64,000 bases of DNA from Candidatus Poribacteria bacterium (GTDB lineage: Bacteria > Poribacteria > WGA-4E > WGA-3G). Below the pieces are notes generated by a model, which saw only the letters and a list, made by a program, of their open reading frames with translations, ran no database searches and was not told the origin of the DNA. Shown one piece after another: positions 26,759-36,618 of this stretch (position 1 is the stretch's first letter; each line of letters starts with the position of its first letter). The stretch spans positions 1-64,000 of the forward strand of contig JAGFCA010000061.1 in the NCBI GenBank assembly GCA_022394755.1. The letters run 5' to 3'. Made by a program: the position numbers and the translations under genes.

Positions 26759-27415
26759 ATGGATTATTCAAAATATGAGACCTATCTTCCCCGTCGTCTA
26801 TATAGATGGAGTCATAGACTGACTGGCCTTTTCTTTAAGATTATGGGGAATATGACTGTAAAAGGTGTAGAAAATATACCTAACGAAGGTGGAGTATTAA
26901 TTGTATCTAACCATATTAGTTTATTAGATCCTGTAATTGTAGGATCAGCAGTCCAACGTGAGATACATTTCATGGCACGGAGTGATGTATTTAAGGTGCC
27001 AATATTAAGTAATATCATCACTGCCTATAATGCCTTCCCTGTTAACCGATGGGCGCCGGATTTGGGGGCATTAAGAAGGACAATATCGTTATTAAAGGCT
27101 GGTAATTCAGTTCTTATGTTCCCTGAAGGTACACGTAGTGCTGACGGAAATTTAGGTAAAACAAATGATGGTGCATGTTTTATTGCCCATCGTGCTAATG
27201 TTCCAACAATTCCGGTTTTTCATAGCGGTGTGCAGAAGATGTTACCACGTGGAAGTAGACGTTTACGGAGGGCAAAACTTACAGTTTCGTTTGGTGAACC
27301 AATTGATTTTTCGGAAATAGCAGAAACTGATGTAAAACGAGAAATGTACCAACAGATGGGTATAAGAATGATTGATGCGATTACGAAATTATCTAAGGAT
27401 AATGACCAATACTAA
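26759..27415 (+). CDS. plsC: 1-acyl-sn-glycerol-3-phosphate acyltransferase
   Basis: The 218-residue acyltransferase makes phosphatidic acid from lysophosphatidic acid at the membrane. The HX4D catalytic motif is NHISLLDP, followed by a substrate-binding VNRW segment and FPEGTRSADG, then IPVFHSG. An N-terminal amphipathic stretch, RLYRWSHRLTGLFFKIMG, may bind the membrane. It follows cmk by 46 bases and is probably co-transcribed. There is little ribosome-binding signal before the ATG. It ends 27 bases from the convergent ychF gene. Confidence 0.92.
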   Translation: MDYSKYETYLPRRLYRWSHRLTGLFFKIMGNMTVKGVENIPNEGGVLIVSNHISLLDPVIVGSAVQREIHFMARSDVFKVPILSNIITAYNAFPVNRWAPDLGALRRTISLLKAGNSVLMFPEGTRSADGNLGKTNDGACFIAHRANVPTIPVFHSGVQKMLPRGSRRLRRAKLTVSFGEPIDFSEIAETDVKREMYQQMGIRMIDAITKLSKDNDQY

Positions 27416-27442
27416 TGAGAGAATACTATTACAGTATTAGAT

Positions 27443-28558
27443 TTAATTTGAAGCATTTGCAAGGATATTTACCACATCTCCTTCCTGAACAATGTATGCT
27501 TTCCCTTCTGCCCTTAATAATCCTTTATTTCGTGCTTGTATAAACCCGTCAGACCTAACTAAATCCTCCCAATTAATACATTCAGCTCTAATAAACCCTT
27601 GTTCAAAATCGGTATGAATTAGTCCTGCTGCTTCAACAGCAGATTGTCCATTTTTTAGAGTCCATGCCCGTACTTCTTTCGGTCCACCCGTGAAGAATGT
27701 AATCAATCCCATCAAATTATACGAAGCTTGTATAAATCGATCTAAAACTGATTCATTCAAACCCATTTCATCTAAGAATATTCTGGCATCTTCAGGTTCA
27801 AGTTGTGCGATTTCCATTTCTAATTGAGCGGCAAGAACAATCACATCTGTATTATCTTGTTCTTGATATTTTAAGATTGGATTAATTAGTTGATCAGAGG
27901 TCTGTAATTGTGTTTCTCCAATATTGCAAATTATTAACAATGGTTTTAGAGTTAAAAATCCATATCCACGAATCAGTTTTTTATCATTATCTGAGATAGA
28001 AAGAGACCGTAATGGAATACCTTCTTCTAAATTATCTTTAAAATGTTCTAAAATACGATATTCATTTATCAATTCTTGTGTTTTCTGATTTTTTAGCTGT
28101 TTTTCAAGTCTATCTAACCTTCCAAGGATAATTTGTAAATCAGAAATGATAAATTCGATATTAACAGTATCAATATCTCTTTCAGGATCTATTGATCCAT
28201 CAACATGTGGAACTGAATCATCCTCAAATAGTCTGATAACATGAGCGAGTGAATCAACAGTTCGTAATTCAGCTAAAAAAGCACTATCCAATTCAGGTGC
28301 CGTATGGGTATCAACTTCCGTTTTTGTTTTAGCAAATTCTGCCCCTCCACCATCAACATAATCAATTGTTGCGTTAATTATCTTATCTGAACCAAAAATT
28401 GGAACTAACTGTCTCAGACGATCATCTGGAACCGGAACAGTACTAAGATTCATTTTTTTATTACCCGCATAACCACCAATTTCAGCATCTGATTTGGCAA
28501 GTGCGTTAAAAACTGTTGTCTTACCTACATGAGGACGACCTACTATTCCTATTTTCAT
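27443..28558 (-). CDS. ychF: YchF/Obg-type P-loop ATPase/GTPase, divergent
   Basis: The 371-residue protein follows the YchF plan. The P-loop is GRPHVGKTT, G3 is in YVDGGG, there is a FEDD..PHVDG.IDPERDI block before a helical insertion, the YchF-type G4 is NIGE, and the TGS-like C-terminus has LITFFTGGPKEVRAWTLKNG, AAGLIHTDFEQGFIRAE and KAYIVQEGDVV. YchF proteins bind the ribosome and prefer ATP. Odd points are GRPHVGKTT instead of the usual GLPNVGKST, and loss of the conserved GLVKGASKGEG stretch after G3, here AEFAKTKTEVD. It may therefore be a paralogue rather than the universal YchF. It is single on its strand. Confidence 0.85.
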   Translation of the reverse strand: MKIGIVGRPHVGKTTVFNALAKSDAEIGGYAGNKKMNLSTVPVPDDRLRQLVPIFGSDKIINATIDYVDGGGAEFAKTKTEVDTHTAPELDSAFLAELRTVDSLAHVIRLFEDDSVPHVDGSIDPERDIDTVNIEFIISDLQIILGRLDRLEKQLKNQKTQELINEYRILEHFKDNLEEGIPLRSLSISDNDKKLIRGYGFLTLKPLLIICNIGETQLQTSDQLINPILKYQEQDNTDVIVLAAQLEMEIAQLEPEDARIFLDEMGLNESVLDRFIQASYNLMGLITFFTGGPKEVRAWTLKNGQSAVEAAGLIHTDFEQGFIRAECINWEDLVRSDGFIQARNKGLLRAEGKAYIVQEGDVVNILANASN

Positions 28559-28713
28559 ATTTTTTTATTTATTATTATTTTTATTTTGAACTAACACAGT
28601 AGAAAAATTACAAAGTATTTTTTATCGTCAACAGATTTAATTCCAATTGACTACATACTGAGATAATGCTAATATTTCCTTAAAGTGTAAAACAATTATC
28701 TTAGGAACTAAGA

Positions 28714-29103
28714 ATGACTGCTCAAAATCGAAATTGGAAGAAGCATTTAACAAAGGCATTAACTATATTATTAATATTCATGGTAGGCTTGTCAATAATT
28801 CAATGGTTTATAATACAAGCCTTATTTGGTTTTGGAACGGAAATGCTCAAAGATGGTATGGTGAGACAAGCTCCTGATGATGTGAATCGGGAATATATTA
28901 TAGGTACAATAGAACGTGTAAAAATGCGTGTAAACCAAATACCGTTTAGTTTCATCACCGGAAAATTAAACTTAAGAAAAATCAAAGCCGCAGGTGAATA
29001 TGTTATTGCAGTAAACGAAGATGGCACATGGCAAGCAGATGAGATTAACAATTTATTACAAATATTAAATGCTTCCGTTGGATTTAAACAGGAAACAGAA
29101 TGA
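28714..29103 (+). CDS. Small single-pass membrane protein, unknown function
   Basis: I do not recognise this 129-residue protein. After a basic N-terminus (NRNWKKHLTKA) there is one hydrophobic helix at about 15-37 (LTILLIFMVGLSIIQWFIIQALF), then a soluble domain rich in alternating charged and hydrophobic residues. It could be a periplasmic domain anchored by an uncleaved signal. AGGA lies seven bases before the ATG. The methyltransferase gene begins four bases after its stop, so the two are almost certainly translated together. Confidence 0.75.
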   Translation: MTAQNRNWKKHLTKALTILLIFMVGLSIIQWFIIQALFGFGTEMLKDGMVRQAPDDVNREYIIGTIERVKMRVNQIPFSFITGKLNLRKIKAAGEYVIAVNEDGTWQADEINNLLQILNASVGFKQETE

Positions 29104-29106
29104 TTC

Positions 29107-29877
29107 ATGTCTCTACAAATTACTCCGCCCTATGAGAAGTTTTCTTATTCATACGACAGGATGATGAAAAATGTAAATTATCCTCGTTGGATGCAATATA
29201 TTGAATCAATCTTTGATAAATATGGTTCCAAACCGAGAAAGATTCTTGATTTAGCTTGTGGCACAGGTGCATTAACCTTGCTTTTAGCTGCAAAAGGATA
29301 TGAAATGTCTGGATTTGATCGTGCCATTGGTATGTTAGAAATTGCAAGACAAAAAGCAGAAAGTCAGGATTTAAGTATATCCTTTTTTCAAGGTGATATG
29401 ATGAATTTTGACCTAAATCAAAAATTCGATGCCATCCTATGTACCTATGATAGTATCAACTATGCCAATAGCGTTGAAGAGTTACGTAGTACTTTTGAAG
29501 GGGTATCTTCCCATCTTGAACCTGAAGGTATATTCATCTTTGATGTAACTACAGAACGAAATATCGTAGAACATTTTCATAATAAGACTTTTTCAGAAAA
29601 CCATGAAGATTACTCATATATATGGAAAAATAACTATCTACATCATTCGAAATTGTGCAGAACATTTCTCACTTTCTTTATACGAGAAGGAGATGTTTTT
29701 AGACGATATGAAGAGATACACAATCAAAGGATTTTCGATGTATCAACAGTAGATAATGCACTTGAGTCATCTGGTTTTAAGATGCTAAGTGCATGTGATA
29801 TGTATACCTTCAATCGTTGGACACGTAATTCAGACCGTATAAACTTTACTGCCCAATTAGTTAAATCCGAAACCTAA
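29107..29877 (+). CDS. Class I SAM-dependent methyltransferase
   Basis: The 256-residue protein has a class I methyltransferase fold: motif I ILDLACGTGALTLLLAAKGYEMSGFD with the acidic residue ending strand 2, FFQGDMMNFDL (motif II region), ILCTYDSINYA (motif IV) and GIFIFDVTTERN. The N-terminal PPYEKFSYSYDRMM and central region resemble the small-molecule methyltransferase group; the substrate is unknown. It begins four bases after the small membrane protein gene. It ends 19 bases before the convergent dehydrogenase gene. Confidence 0.88.
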   Translation: MSLQITPPYEKFSYSYDRMMKNVNYPRWMQYIESIFDKYGSKPRKILDLACGTGALTLLLAAKGYEMSGFDRAIGMLEIARQKAESQDLSISFFQGDMMNFDLNQKFDAILCTYDSINYANSVEELRSTFEGVSSHLEPEGIFIFDVTTERNIVEHFHNKTFSENHEDYSYIWKNNYLHHSKLCRTFLTFFIREGDVFRRYEEIHNQRIFDVSTVDNALESSGFKMLSACDMYTFNRWTRNSDRINFTAQLVKSET

Positions 29878-29895
29878 AACATTTGTATTTAGATT

Positions 29896-30948
29896 TTATA
29901 AACCTTCTGCGAGCAAATCACCAACTTCTTCAGTTGTATAACCCATTCTTCCAGCACCAAGATCTTTAATTTTACCACTGGCAAGCAAATTACTGATAGA
30001 ATTTTCTACCTTATTAGCAGCATCATGGTGTCCAAGATGGTCTAACATCATACCTGCTGCACCAACTGCAGCAATTGGATTGATTTGATTCTTACCTGTA
30101 TAGCGTGGGGCAGATCCGTGAATAGGTTCAAACATAGCCACACTTTCTGGATTGAGATTTCCAGATGCTGCGACCCCCATCCCACCTTGTATCATCGCTC
30201 CGAGGTCAGTGATAATATCGCCAAACATATTACATGTAACAATCACGTCAAACCATTCAGGATTCTTTACCATCCACATAGTGGTAGCATCCACAATTGC
30301 ATATTCTGTTTTTATATCTGCATAGTCTTCTGCGACTTCATCAAAAACACGTCTCCATAGATCGTGTGCGTAGGTTAATACATTCGCCTTATCACAAAGT
30401 GTAAGTGTATTTTCTTTATTCCTCTTCTTGGTTAATTCAAATGCATATCTAACACAACGTTCAACACCCTTGTATGTGTTAATCATTTCTTGTATAGCGA
30501 CTTCATCCTTTGTACCGCGTTTCAGGAAGCCACCGATTCCAGCATATAATCCTTCAGTGTTTTCTCTGACGATTATAAAATCAATTTCCTCAGGACCTTT
30601 ATCTTTTAATGGTGTTGTAACACCTGGATATAGTTTAACAGGACGAAGGTTGATATATAGATCAAGTTCAAATCGTACCTTTAGTAGTATACCTTTTTCT
30701 AATATACCAGGTTTGACATCAGGATGTCCGATAGCCCCTAAATAGATTGCATCCAGTCCACGTAATTCTTCTAAAACCGACTCTGGTAATACTTCTCCAG
30801 TTTCAAGATATCGGTCTCCTCCGACATCATATTCCACGGTTTCGTATTTTATACCTTCTTGCTCTGCTGCAGCCCCGAATACTTTCATTGCTTCGCGAGT
30901 TACTTCGGGGCCAATTCCGTCTCCAGGAATGAGACCGATCTTATACAT
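29896..30948 (-). CDS. leuB: Isopropylmalate/isocitrate dehydrogenase family enzyme, probably 3-isopropylmalate dehydrogenase
   Basis: The 350-residue beta-decarboxylating dehydrogenase starts [16 protein letters not shown] and has [28 protein letters not shown], the lysine-containing [24 protein letters not shown] and [17 protein letters not shown]. These are the substrate, metal and NAD sites of the family. The LRPVKLYPG and [17 protein letters not shown] versions fit isopropylmalate dehydrogenase, but tartrate or homoisocitrate relatives cannot be excluded. The ATG at 30948 has GGAG six bases upstream; an in-frame ATG at 30960 lies in that site and is rejected. No other leucine gene is nearby. 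Confidence 0.85.
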   Translation of the reverse strand: MYKIGLIPGDGIGPEVTREAMKVFGAAAEQEGIKYETVEYDVGGDRYLETGEVLPESVLEELRGLDAIYLGAIGHPDVKPGILEKGILLKVRFELDLYINLRPVKLYPGVTTPLKDKGPEEIDFIIVRENTEGLYAGIGGFLKRGTKDEVAIQEMINTYKGVERCVRYAFELTKKRNKENTLTLCDKANVLTYAHDLWRRVFDEVAEDYADIKTEYAIVDATTMWMVKNPEWFDVIVTCNMFGDIITDLGAMIQGGMGVAASGNLNPESVAMFEPIHGSAPRYTGKNQINPIAAVGAAGMMLDHLGHHDAANKVENSISNLLASGKIKDLGAGRMGYTTEEVGDLLAEGL

Positions 30949-31456
30949 AATTTTCTCCATACTATTTGCTTAAATAATTGATGGTATATATTAACATAAA
31001 TAAGACAGTATTGCAAATTGTGAGATGTCTTCAAGATAGAATATAATCCTTGTGATACGCTTATTCCGAATATAAACTAATGGATATCTGGTATGTCAAA
31101 TTCCTATATTCGTTGAAGTCCTAAATTGTACTAATCAGGACAATGTAAATGATACTTTTCCAAATGAAGTTACTACGTTTAAAATCAATTTTCGGTAATA
31201 TAATACTTTAATTGAAATGTTTTTTCATTCTTGTTGAATGACTATATGATATAATAAAGTGTATCAGAAAATTATAATATTGTAATTTGAAGTAAGAAAT
31301 CAGAATCAAGGATATGAATTCCTTTAAGTCATTCTCTGGAACACCGAACCTACCATTTATTTGGGTATAATAATATAGTGAATAAAGCTCACACCTATTA
31401 TCAACTCAAGGTATAATGCAAAGTATTTAAAGGTAATTAATTCTTGGAGTTATATT
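30949..31456. other. Gene-free region with a degraded hairpin element
   Basis: About 500 AT-rich bases between divergent genes must hold the promoters of both. The only recognisable structure is a decayed piece of the dispersed element, AATCAGAATCAAGGATATGA and following bases at 31298-31339, which lacks the complete GC-rich stem. No small gene is supported. Confidence 0.45.
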
Positions 31457-32503
31457 TTGTTTAGTGAATCCGAATTAACCAGTCTACTGTCTAAATTTCA
31501 AGATCTAAGTATATTAGTTGTAGGAGATTTCTATCTTGATGCATATTGGTATATAGACAAAACTCGTTCGACCTTATCATTGGAAACACCTTGGCATACA
31601 AACCCTGTAACTGAACAATCCTACAGCCCTGGTGCAGCGGGAACTGTTACAAATAATTTGAAAGCTTTAGGGGTCGGAACTGTCTATACAGTAGGTGTAA
31701 TAGGTGACGACAATTTTGGTAGAACTCTATTCACAAGTCTTCAGGAAACAGGTTGCATTACGGATAATTTGATTAAAGAGACCGAATGGGTAACTCCAAC
31801 ATACTTAAAACCTATACACCGAGGAATTGAAGGTATTGAAACAGAAGGACCGAGATTTGACATAGAAAACTCTGTTCCATTCAATCAGAGAGTTGAGGAT
31901 AAATTAATAGAAACTCTACAGAATTTAGTACCTATAGTTGATGGTGTTATTATTGGCGATCAGATGCCAATTGAAAACATGGGTGTAATTACCAGTAATG
32001 TAAGAGAGGAGTTGTGTAATTTAGGGGATAAATACCCGGAAAAGATAATCTTCGCAGACTCTCGAGCACATATTGGTTATTACAAGAATGTAATTATAAA
32101 ACCGAATCGGTTTGAAGCAAGTCATGCTGTTGATCCTAATAGAGATATTGAGAATGTAGATTTGTCTACAACAAAAGACATAGCCTTAAGTCTATCAGAG
32201 AAAACTAAAAGAACAGTTTACATTACATTGGGTGAAAACGGAATCCTTGTTTATAGTAATGATTCATTTACCCATATTTTAGGGAATGAGACAACTGATA
32301 AAATTGATCCTGTAGGAGCTGGGGATAGTGTATCTGCAGGTCTTGTTTCCACCCTATGTAGTTTAGGTCAGGATGAGATAGTTAAGGCAGCTTATATCGG
32401 AAATTTGGTTGCCTCAATCACAGTCACAAAAATAGGTACAACGGGAACAGCATCTCCTGAAGAAATCTTAGAGAAGAATCGGAGTTTAAATGGACGTTTT
32501 TGA
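31457..32503 (+). CDS. PfkB-family carbohydrate kinase (RfaE/HldE-like)
   Basis: The 348-residue kinase has VVGDFYLDAYWYID at the N-terminus, GAAGTVTNNLKALGVGTVYTVGVIGDD in the sugar-binding lid, KPNRFEA, TLGENGILV and the PfkB signature DPVGAGDSVSAGL with its catalytic aspartate. The order of motifs resembles the heptose-7-phosphate kinase domain of RfaE/HldE, without the nucleotidyltransferase half; the sugar is unproven. The start is TTG at 31457, supported by TTGGAG seven bases upstream. It overlaps the nitroreductase gene by 14 bases, so the two are translated together. Confidence 0.85.
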   Translation: MFSESELTSLLSKFQDLSILVVGDFYLDAYWYIDKTRSTLSLETPWHTNPVTEQSYSPGAAGTVTNNLKALGVGTVYTVGVIGDDNFGRTLFTSLQETGCITDNLIKETEWVTPTYLKPIHRGIEGIETEGPRFDIENSVPFNQRVEDKLIETLQNLVPIVDGVIIGDQMPIENMGVITSNVREELCNLGDKYPEKIIFADSRAHIGYYKNVIIKPNRFEASHAVDPNRDIENVDLSTTKDIALSLSEKTKRTVYITLGENGILVYSNDSFTHILGNETTDKIDPVGAGDSVSAGLVSTLCSLGQDEIVKAAYIGNLVASITVTKIGTTGTASPEEILEKNRSLNGRF

Positions 32504-33275
32504 AGTAATCACTAACAGGCGAAGTCATCGTGGAGAGTTTAGAAATACTCCTATAGTGGATGTAGACTTAGAGAAGATAATTGAAGCTGCACGGTGGGCA
32601 CCATCCCCATTCAATGTACAACCATGGGAATTACTAATAATTCAGGAGGAACACAGTAAAATTGAACTGGCTAAACTTACTGAGCAGGCAATTATAAAGC
32701 AATTTAAAGACAAACAATTCTTAGAAGACAATGCTCGTTGGATGTGTACGTCTGATGAAGAATGGCAAACTCGAGGTGATGGTGTACTCTTAAGTGATCA
32801 TGTCACTTTACCCAAATTATTTCAAACTTTACCTAAAAAACTAACCGGAAATATCTTAAGGGCATTATTAAATAATATTAGTTCATTGAGTATTTTAGGA
32901 CATTTAGGAATTGGTAAGATGCCAGCAAAAGAAATTGCTATCCAAGTTGAGGAATCGCCTTTGCTAATATTGGTAGTTATGAATACAAAACGACGTCCTC
33001 CAGGGGACGGAGGAAATCGATGGATGTGGCTTAGCGTTGGAATGTTTATACAGAATATGCTCTTGGCAGCATCCTCTTTAAATATCGGAATACAGTTTAT
33101 TAGTGCACCATTGGAAAGTGATGAGGATCGCGAGAAAATCAGGACATTATTCAATTTTGGTGAGAACCATGAGGTGATGACATTATTAAGATTAGGATAT
33201 ATGAATTCCGATGATGTTAATTCTGTAAGAATCAACTCCTCAGAATTTATACACTATGAAAAGTATATGGATTGA
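32490..33275 (+). CDS. Nitroreductase family flavoprotein
   Basis: The 261-residue protein has the FMN-binding N-terminus FEVITNRRSHRGEF, then ARWAPSPFNVQPWELLII, a substrate cap in the middle, and GNRWMWLSVGMFIQNMLLAASSLNIG and LLRLGY near the end. These enzymes reduce nitro compounds, quinones or related substrates with NAD(P)H; members can also act in dehalogenation or cofactor synthesis. The middle section at about 85-150 is longer than in minimal nitroreductases. It overlaps the sugar kinase by 14 bases in another frame. Its physiological substrate is unknown. Confidence 0.88.
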   Translation: MDVFEVITNRRSHRGEFRNTPIVDVDLEKIIEAARWAPSPFNVQPWELLIIQEEHSKIELAKLTEQAIIKQFKDKQFLEDNARWMCTSDEEWQTRGDGVLLSDHVTLPKLFQTLPKKLTGNILRALLNNISSLSILGHLGIGKMPAKEIAIQVEESPLLILVVMNTKRRPPGDGGNRWMWLSVGMFIQNMLLAASSLNIGIQFISAPLESDEDREKIRTLFNFGENHEVMTLLRLGYMNSDDVNSVRINSSEFIHYEKYMD

Positions 33276-33305
33276 CAATGTGGAAGGTATTGGTATGTAT
33301 AAGTT

Positions 33306-34316
33306 CTAAGTATTGATCAATTCATCATTATATGCAAATAATGCTGGTGTTCCACCAGTATGTAGAAAAACAACAATATCGTCTCTTGTAAACTTACCCT
33401 GTCTTATATGGTCAATTAGACAAGCCATAGCTTTAGCGGTATATACTGGATCAAGTATGATCCCTTCAGTGTCAGCCACTAAACGTAATGCTGCAATACA
33501 TTCAGGTGTAAGGTACCCATATGCTTTACCTATATAATCATCAGTGTTAACTATATCTGAATCTAATATCTGTGTATCTGAGTTTAGAATTGATGCTGCT
33601 GTATTCCCTGCATCACGGATTCTGTCAATCTTCCCTTCCCAGTGGACAGGTGCACATGCATACGGTTTCATTTTCATATCAAGGATTTTTGTACCAAGAA
33701 CTAATCCTGCCTGAGTTCCACCTACAGATGAGGTATAAATCCAATCTGCATCTATTCCTAATTGTTCTTGTTGCTTATAGATTTCTGCGATACACCATGT
33801 AAATGCAATTGCTGCCAATGCTGTAGAACGAGGGGAAGCGATAACATAAGGTTTTAGGCCTTCTGTTTTTAATTTTTCAGCTAAGTTAAATTTATAATCT
33901 TCTAATTCTGGACCAAAAGGAATATCTACTATATCAATGTCAGCCCCCATCAAATTATCTAACAATAGATTCCCTTGCCAAACACTCTTATGATCTTTTG
34001 AAAGTCTTAGATAACATTTCAATCCGAGCTTAGCACATGCTGCTGCGGCTTGTCTGCAATGATTAGATTGTGAAGTTGCACCGTGGACGATTGTATCTGC
34101 TCCTTGATGAACTGCTTCACCTATTGTAAAGGTTAGCTGTCTAACTTTGTTTCCACCAAATGCTAAACCAGAACAATCTTCTCTCTTTATAAAGATGCGC
34201 GGACCACCTAAAACTTCAGTTAAACTTGGACATTCCTCAAGGGGAGTAGGAAAATGCCCAAGTTCTACTTTAGGGATCTGCGCAATATTTTCAAGAAGGG
34301 TATTCAGTTTGTTCAC
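33306..34316 (-). CDS. PLP-dependent D-cysteine desulfhydrase / ACC deaminase family enzyme
   Basis: The 336-residue fold-type II PLP enzyme has FIKREDCSGLAFGGNKVRQL with the PLP lysine at 57, ATSQSNHCRQAAAACAKLGL, a TSSVGGTQAGLVLG phosphate-binding loop and DPVYTAKAMACL near the C-terminus, then FLHTGGTPALFAY. This is the D-cysteine desulfhydrase/ACC deaminase group; choosing between them needs structural comparison. The start is GTG at 34316, only two bases after the stop of the GrpE-like gene, so coupling is likely. No ribosome-binding site stands out. Confidence 0.9.
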   Translation of the reverse strand: MNKLNTLLENIAQIPKVELGHFPTPLEECPSLTEVLGGPRIFIKREDCSGLAFGGNKVRQLTFTIGEAVHQGADTIVHGATSQSNHCRQAAAACAKLGLKCYLRLSKDHKSVWQGNLLLDNLMGADIDIVDIPFGPELEDYKFNLAEKLKTEGLKPYVIASPRSTALAAIAFTWCIAEIYKQQEQLGIDADWIYTSSVGGTQAGLVLGTKILDMKMKPYACAPVHWEGKIDRIRDAGNTAASILNSDTQILDSDIVNTDDYIGKAYGYLTPECIAALRLVADTEGIILDPVYTAKAMACLIDHIRQGKFTRDDIVVFLHTGGTPALFAYNDELINT

Positions 34317-34318
34317 AA

Positions 34319-36016
34319 CTATTCTGATTGGACAACGACAGCCGATTGGATAATTCTATTACCATCTTTAGATTGTATACCAGGAGTAATCACTTCAACC
34401 ACTGTATCTGCATCACAATCACTTCTACGTTTTTCCTTTACTTCATGTAGTTCAGAAGAGATCTTAGTCTTTCCAGGTTCAATTGGAATCAATTCACAAT
34501 CCACTAAATCCAAGAACCAGTTTAATCTTGGTTGAACAGACGCTAAGGAACTGAATTCAACAACAATAGGAAATAATCTATCTTTAACGAATTCTACCAA
34601 GAACCTTTTGAATGCGGGAAGTTTAACTTTTTCTGCGTGTTGTAGTTCTAATTTAGATAACTTCTCAGTGAATCTTTCTAAGTAGGTTTCACAATCTCTC
34701 TGTATATCTGCTAAATCTTGTTCAGATGATGCGACCCTATCAGGGAATAAAGTCGGTGATGGTGCAGTCATACCTCTTGTTTGTTTGAGAGTCTGTTTTA
34801 ACTCTACCTCAATTTCCTCAAGTTTGGCAGCAAGGGTTTCTTTTGTATCAGTTCCCTGTTTTGCTGATTTTTTCCATGAAACAATTTCATTGACCATAAG
34901 GTTTAACACCAATACTGCAGCTTCTTCTTCACTCAATTCATTGGAATCCCAATCATCAATTGTAATCCCCGAACCGTTATTATAATCATTCTCTAATTGT
35001 TCCAAATCTGAATGAAATTTCTCATATAAGGAACGATTCTGTTCCTGGTAATATTCTTTTTTTGATTTATTATTTGATAGGCTGAGTACACCACTCAACT
35101 GCTTAAATATACTTTGTCCTCTGGCATTTCGCCTTCCACTTAAGACAGGTTGTGGGGGTAGAAATGTTGCAGGTTGTTTGGATGAACTCTTAGGAATTGA
35201 AGGCACTTTAATTCTAAATCTAATATCCTGTAATGTATTTTGGGGATGTGGTCCAACATATTGCGCCTTTCGTTTTGGTAGGTTGTCAACATCATCAACT
35301 GTAGGTTGATCATTATTAGAATTCACCTCATTTTCAGAAGATTCATCATATTCAGGTATATCTAAGTTTGTACTATTTTTTTTCTGATTATTATCCTGCG
35401 GAGAATTCAAATTAGCCAACTTAGATTCAATTGTACTTAAACTCTCACTATCTAAAGTTTCGAGTGGTTCAATTTCGGATTGGTTATCTACAGACTCGTC
35501 TTGTTCTTTTGGTTGTAGAGTTTCACTTACTTCTGAATCAGGATTTAGTTCTGAGGGAAGAGAATGATTATCGTTTCCGTTACCATTGGCGTTGGATAAG
35601 TTAGTGTCAGTCACGTTAAGATGTTCCATTATATCTTGTTGGATATCATCCTTAACCTCTTCAATTTGCTCAACTTCATCTTCTACCTTTCCATCAATTT
35701 CCATTTGTCCTTTAATTTGATCTAACTCTTCTAATATACTGGTTGTATAAGTAGAAATGGGTTCATGTTGATCAACGTAAAAAGCCAATCTATGGGATTG
35801 AATTACATCAGGGGGAACAAGTACATTTTGAGTTTTTTCTGACAATTGGAAAGAAACCCAATTTACACGTCCACCAGATGGTTGCTGTTGATACATTACT
35901 CGAAGTCGTCGTCCAATATCTTCTTTATTTTGTACGCTCATCATTATATTTGGACCATTAAAGGAAAAACTAACTTCAATTCCACGAAAACTACCAGTTA
36001 CACTATTAGCTGTCAT
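34319..36016 (-). CDS. Long acidic protein with a GrpE-like C-terminal domain
   Basis: The 565-residue protein has three parts. Residues 1-100 form a compact unrecognised domain. Residues about 105-300 are acidic, Ser/Asn/Glu-rich and probably disordered. The C-terminus, about 430-563, resembles GrpE: a long helical stretch (FKRFLVEFVKDRLFPIVVEF), then LIPIEPGKTKISSELHEV with His524 where GrpE has the DP..HEA motif, then VVEVITPGIQSKDGN and AVVVQ, matching GrpE's VLQ.GY...GR...A.V.V strand pattern. GrpE is the nucleotide exchange factor of DnaK. It is far longer than a standard GrpE (about 200 residues) and is not next to dnaK, so it may serve a specialised Hsp70. AAGGAG precedes the ATG by some distance. 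Confidence 0.65.
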   Translation of the reverse strand: MTANSVTGSFRGIEVSFSFNGPNIMMSVQNKEDIGRRLRVMYQQQPSGGRVNWVSFQLSEKTQNVLVPPDVIQSHRLAFYVDQHEPISTYTTSILEELDQIKGQMEIDGKVEDEVEQIEEVKDDIQQDIMEHLNVTDTNLSNANGNGNDNHSLPSELNPDSEVSETLQPKEQDESVDNQSEIEPLETLDSESLSTIESKLANLNSPQDNNQKKNSTNLDIPEYDESSENEVNSNNDQPTVDDVDNLPKRKAQYVGPHPQNTLQDIRFRIKVPSIPKSSSKQPATFLPPQPVLSGRRNARGQSIFKQLSGVLSLSNNKSKKEYYQEQNRSLYEKFHSDLEQLENDYNNGSGITIDDWDSNELSEEEAAVLVLNLMVNEIVSWKKSAKQGTDTKETLAAKLEEIEVELKQTLKQTRGMTAPSPTLFPDRVASSEQDLADIQRDCETYLERFTEKLSKLELQHAEKVKLPAFKRFLVEFVKDRLFPIVVEFSSLASVQPRLNWFLDLVDCELIPIEPGKTKISSELHEVKEKRRSDCDADTVVEVITPGIQSKDGNRIIQSAVVVQSE

Positions 36017-36618
36017 CCGCCTGTCTCCTTGTAGCTTGGTATGCTCTTAAAGGTAGATAAAATATAGGATATTCAAAAGGTCTGTTTATTATGGGAATCC
36101 TAACATAAGTATTATATTGTGATGTATTGGTGTGAATGTCTGTATTTGGGATATAAAATCTGTCAAATTAGATAGATAACTTCTTAACTTGCCAACAAGA
36201 TTAATCGAATATCTGTTGGATTTTATACCATTCCCCATGATTATATAGATTTTAACGTAAGTAATTTACTATGGTTACACTGGAAGCATTGATAAAACCT
36301 TATTGATTGTAGATTTTCAATTAATTTTTAGACAACTTTAGAATATTATTAGAAACAAATTTGAATTTGAATTTGACCCCATGTTACCAAATACCAAATT
36401 TGATAAAACATTTCATATTACGACTATAGGTTATTATTAACATCTAAACATAAAAGCTGCGTTTTTCTCAATGAACTTTACACTGTTATAATTATGAAAT
36501 AGTTTGATTTTTCATGATACATGGGTCATTCTGTAATTATTGGTTTATATCATTAAACTTTACAAACCCGATTTCGGGTTAGGTGATTACATTGAAAAAT
36601 TAATTTACTTCTTTTATT
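36017..36618. other. Gene-free AT-rich region
   Basis: About 600 bases between two leftward genes have no plausible gene and no copy of the dispersed hairpin element. The left part must carry the promoter of the GrpE-like gene. Near the right end lies the terminator-like hairpin at 36565-36580, described separately. Confidence 0.4.
36565..36580 (-). terminator. Hairpin after the metallopeptidase gene
   Basis: AACCCGA and TCGGGTT form a 7-bp stem with a 2-base loop, 39 bases after the stop of the leftward 1201-residue gene. Only a short T stretch follows on the minus strand. It is the most GC-rich hairpin in this region and a fair candidate for an intrinsic terminator. Confidence 0.45.
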
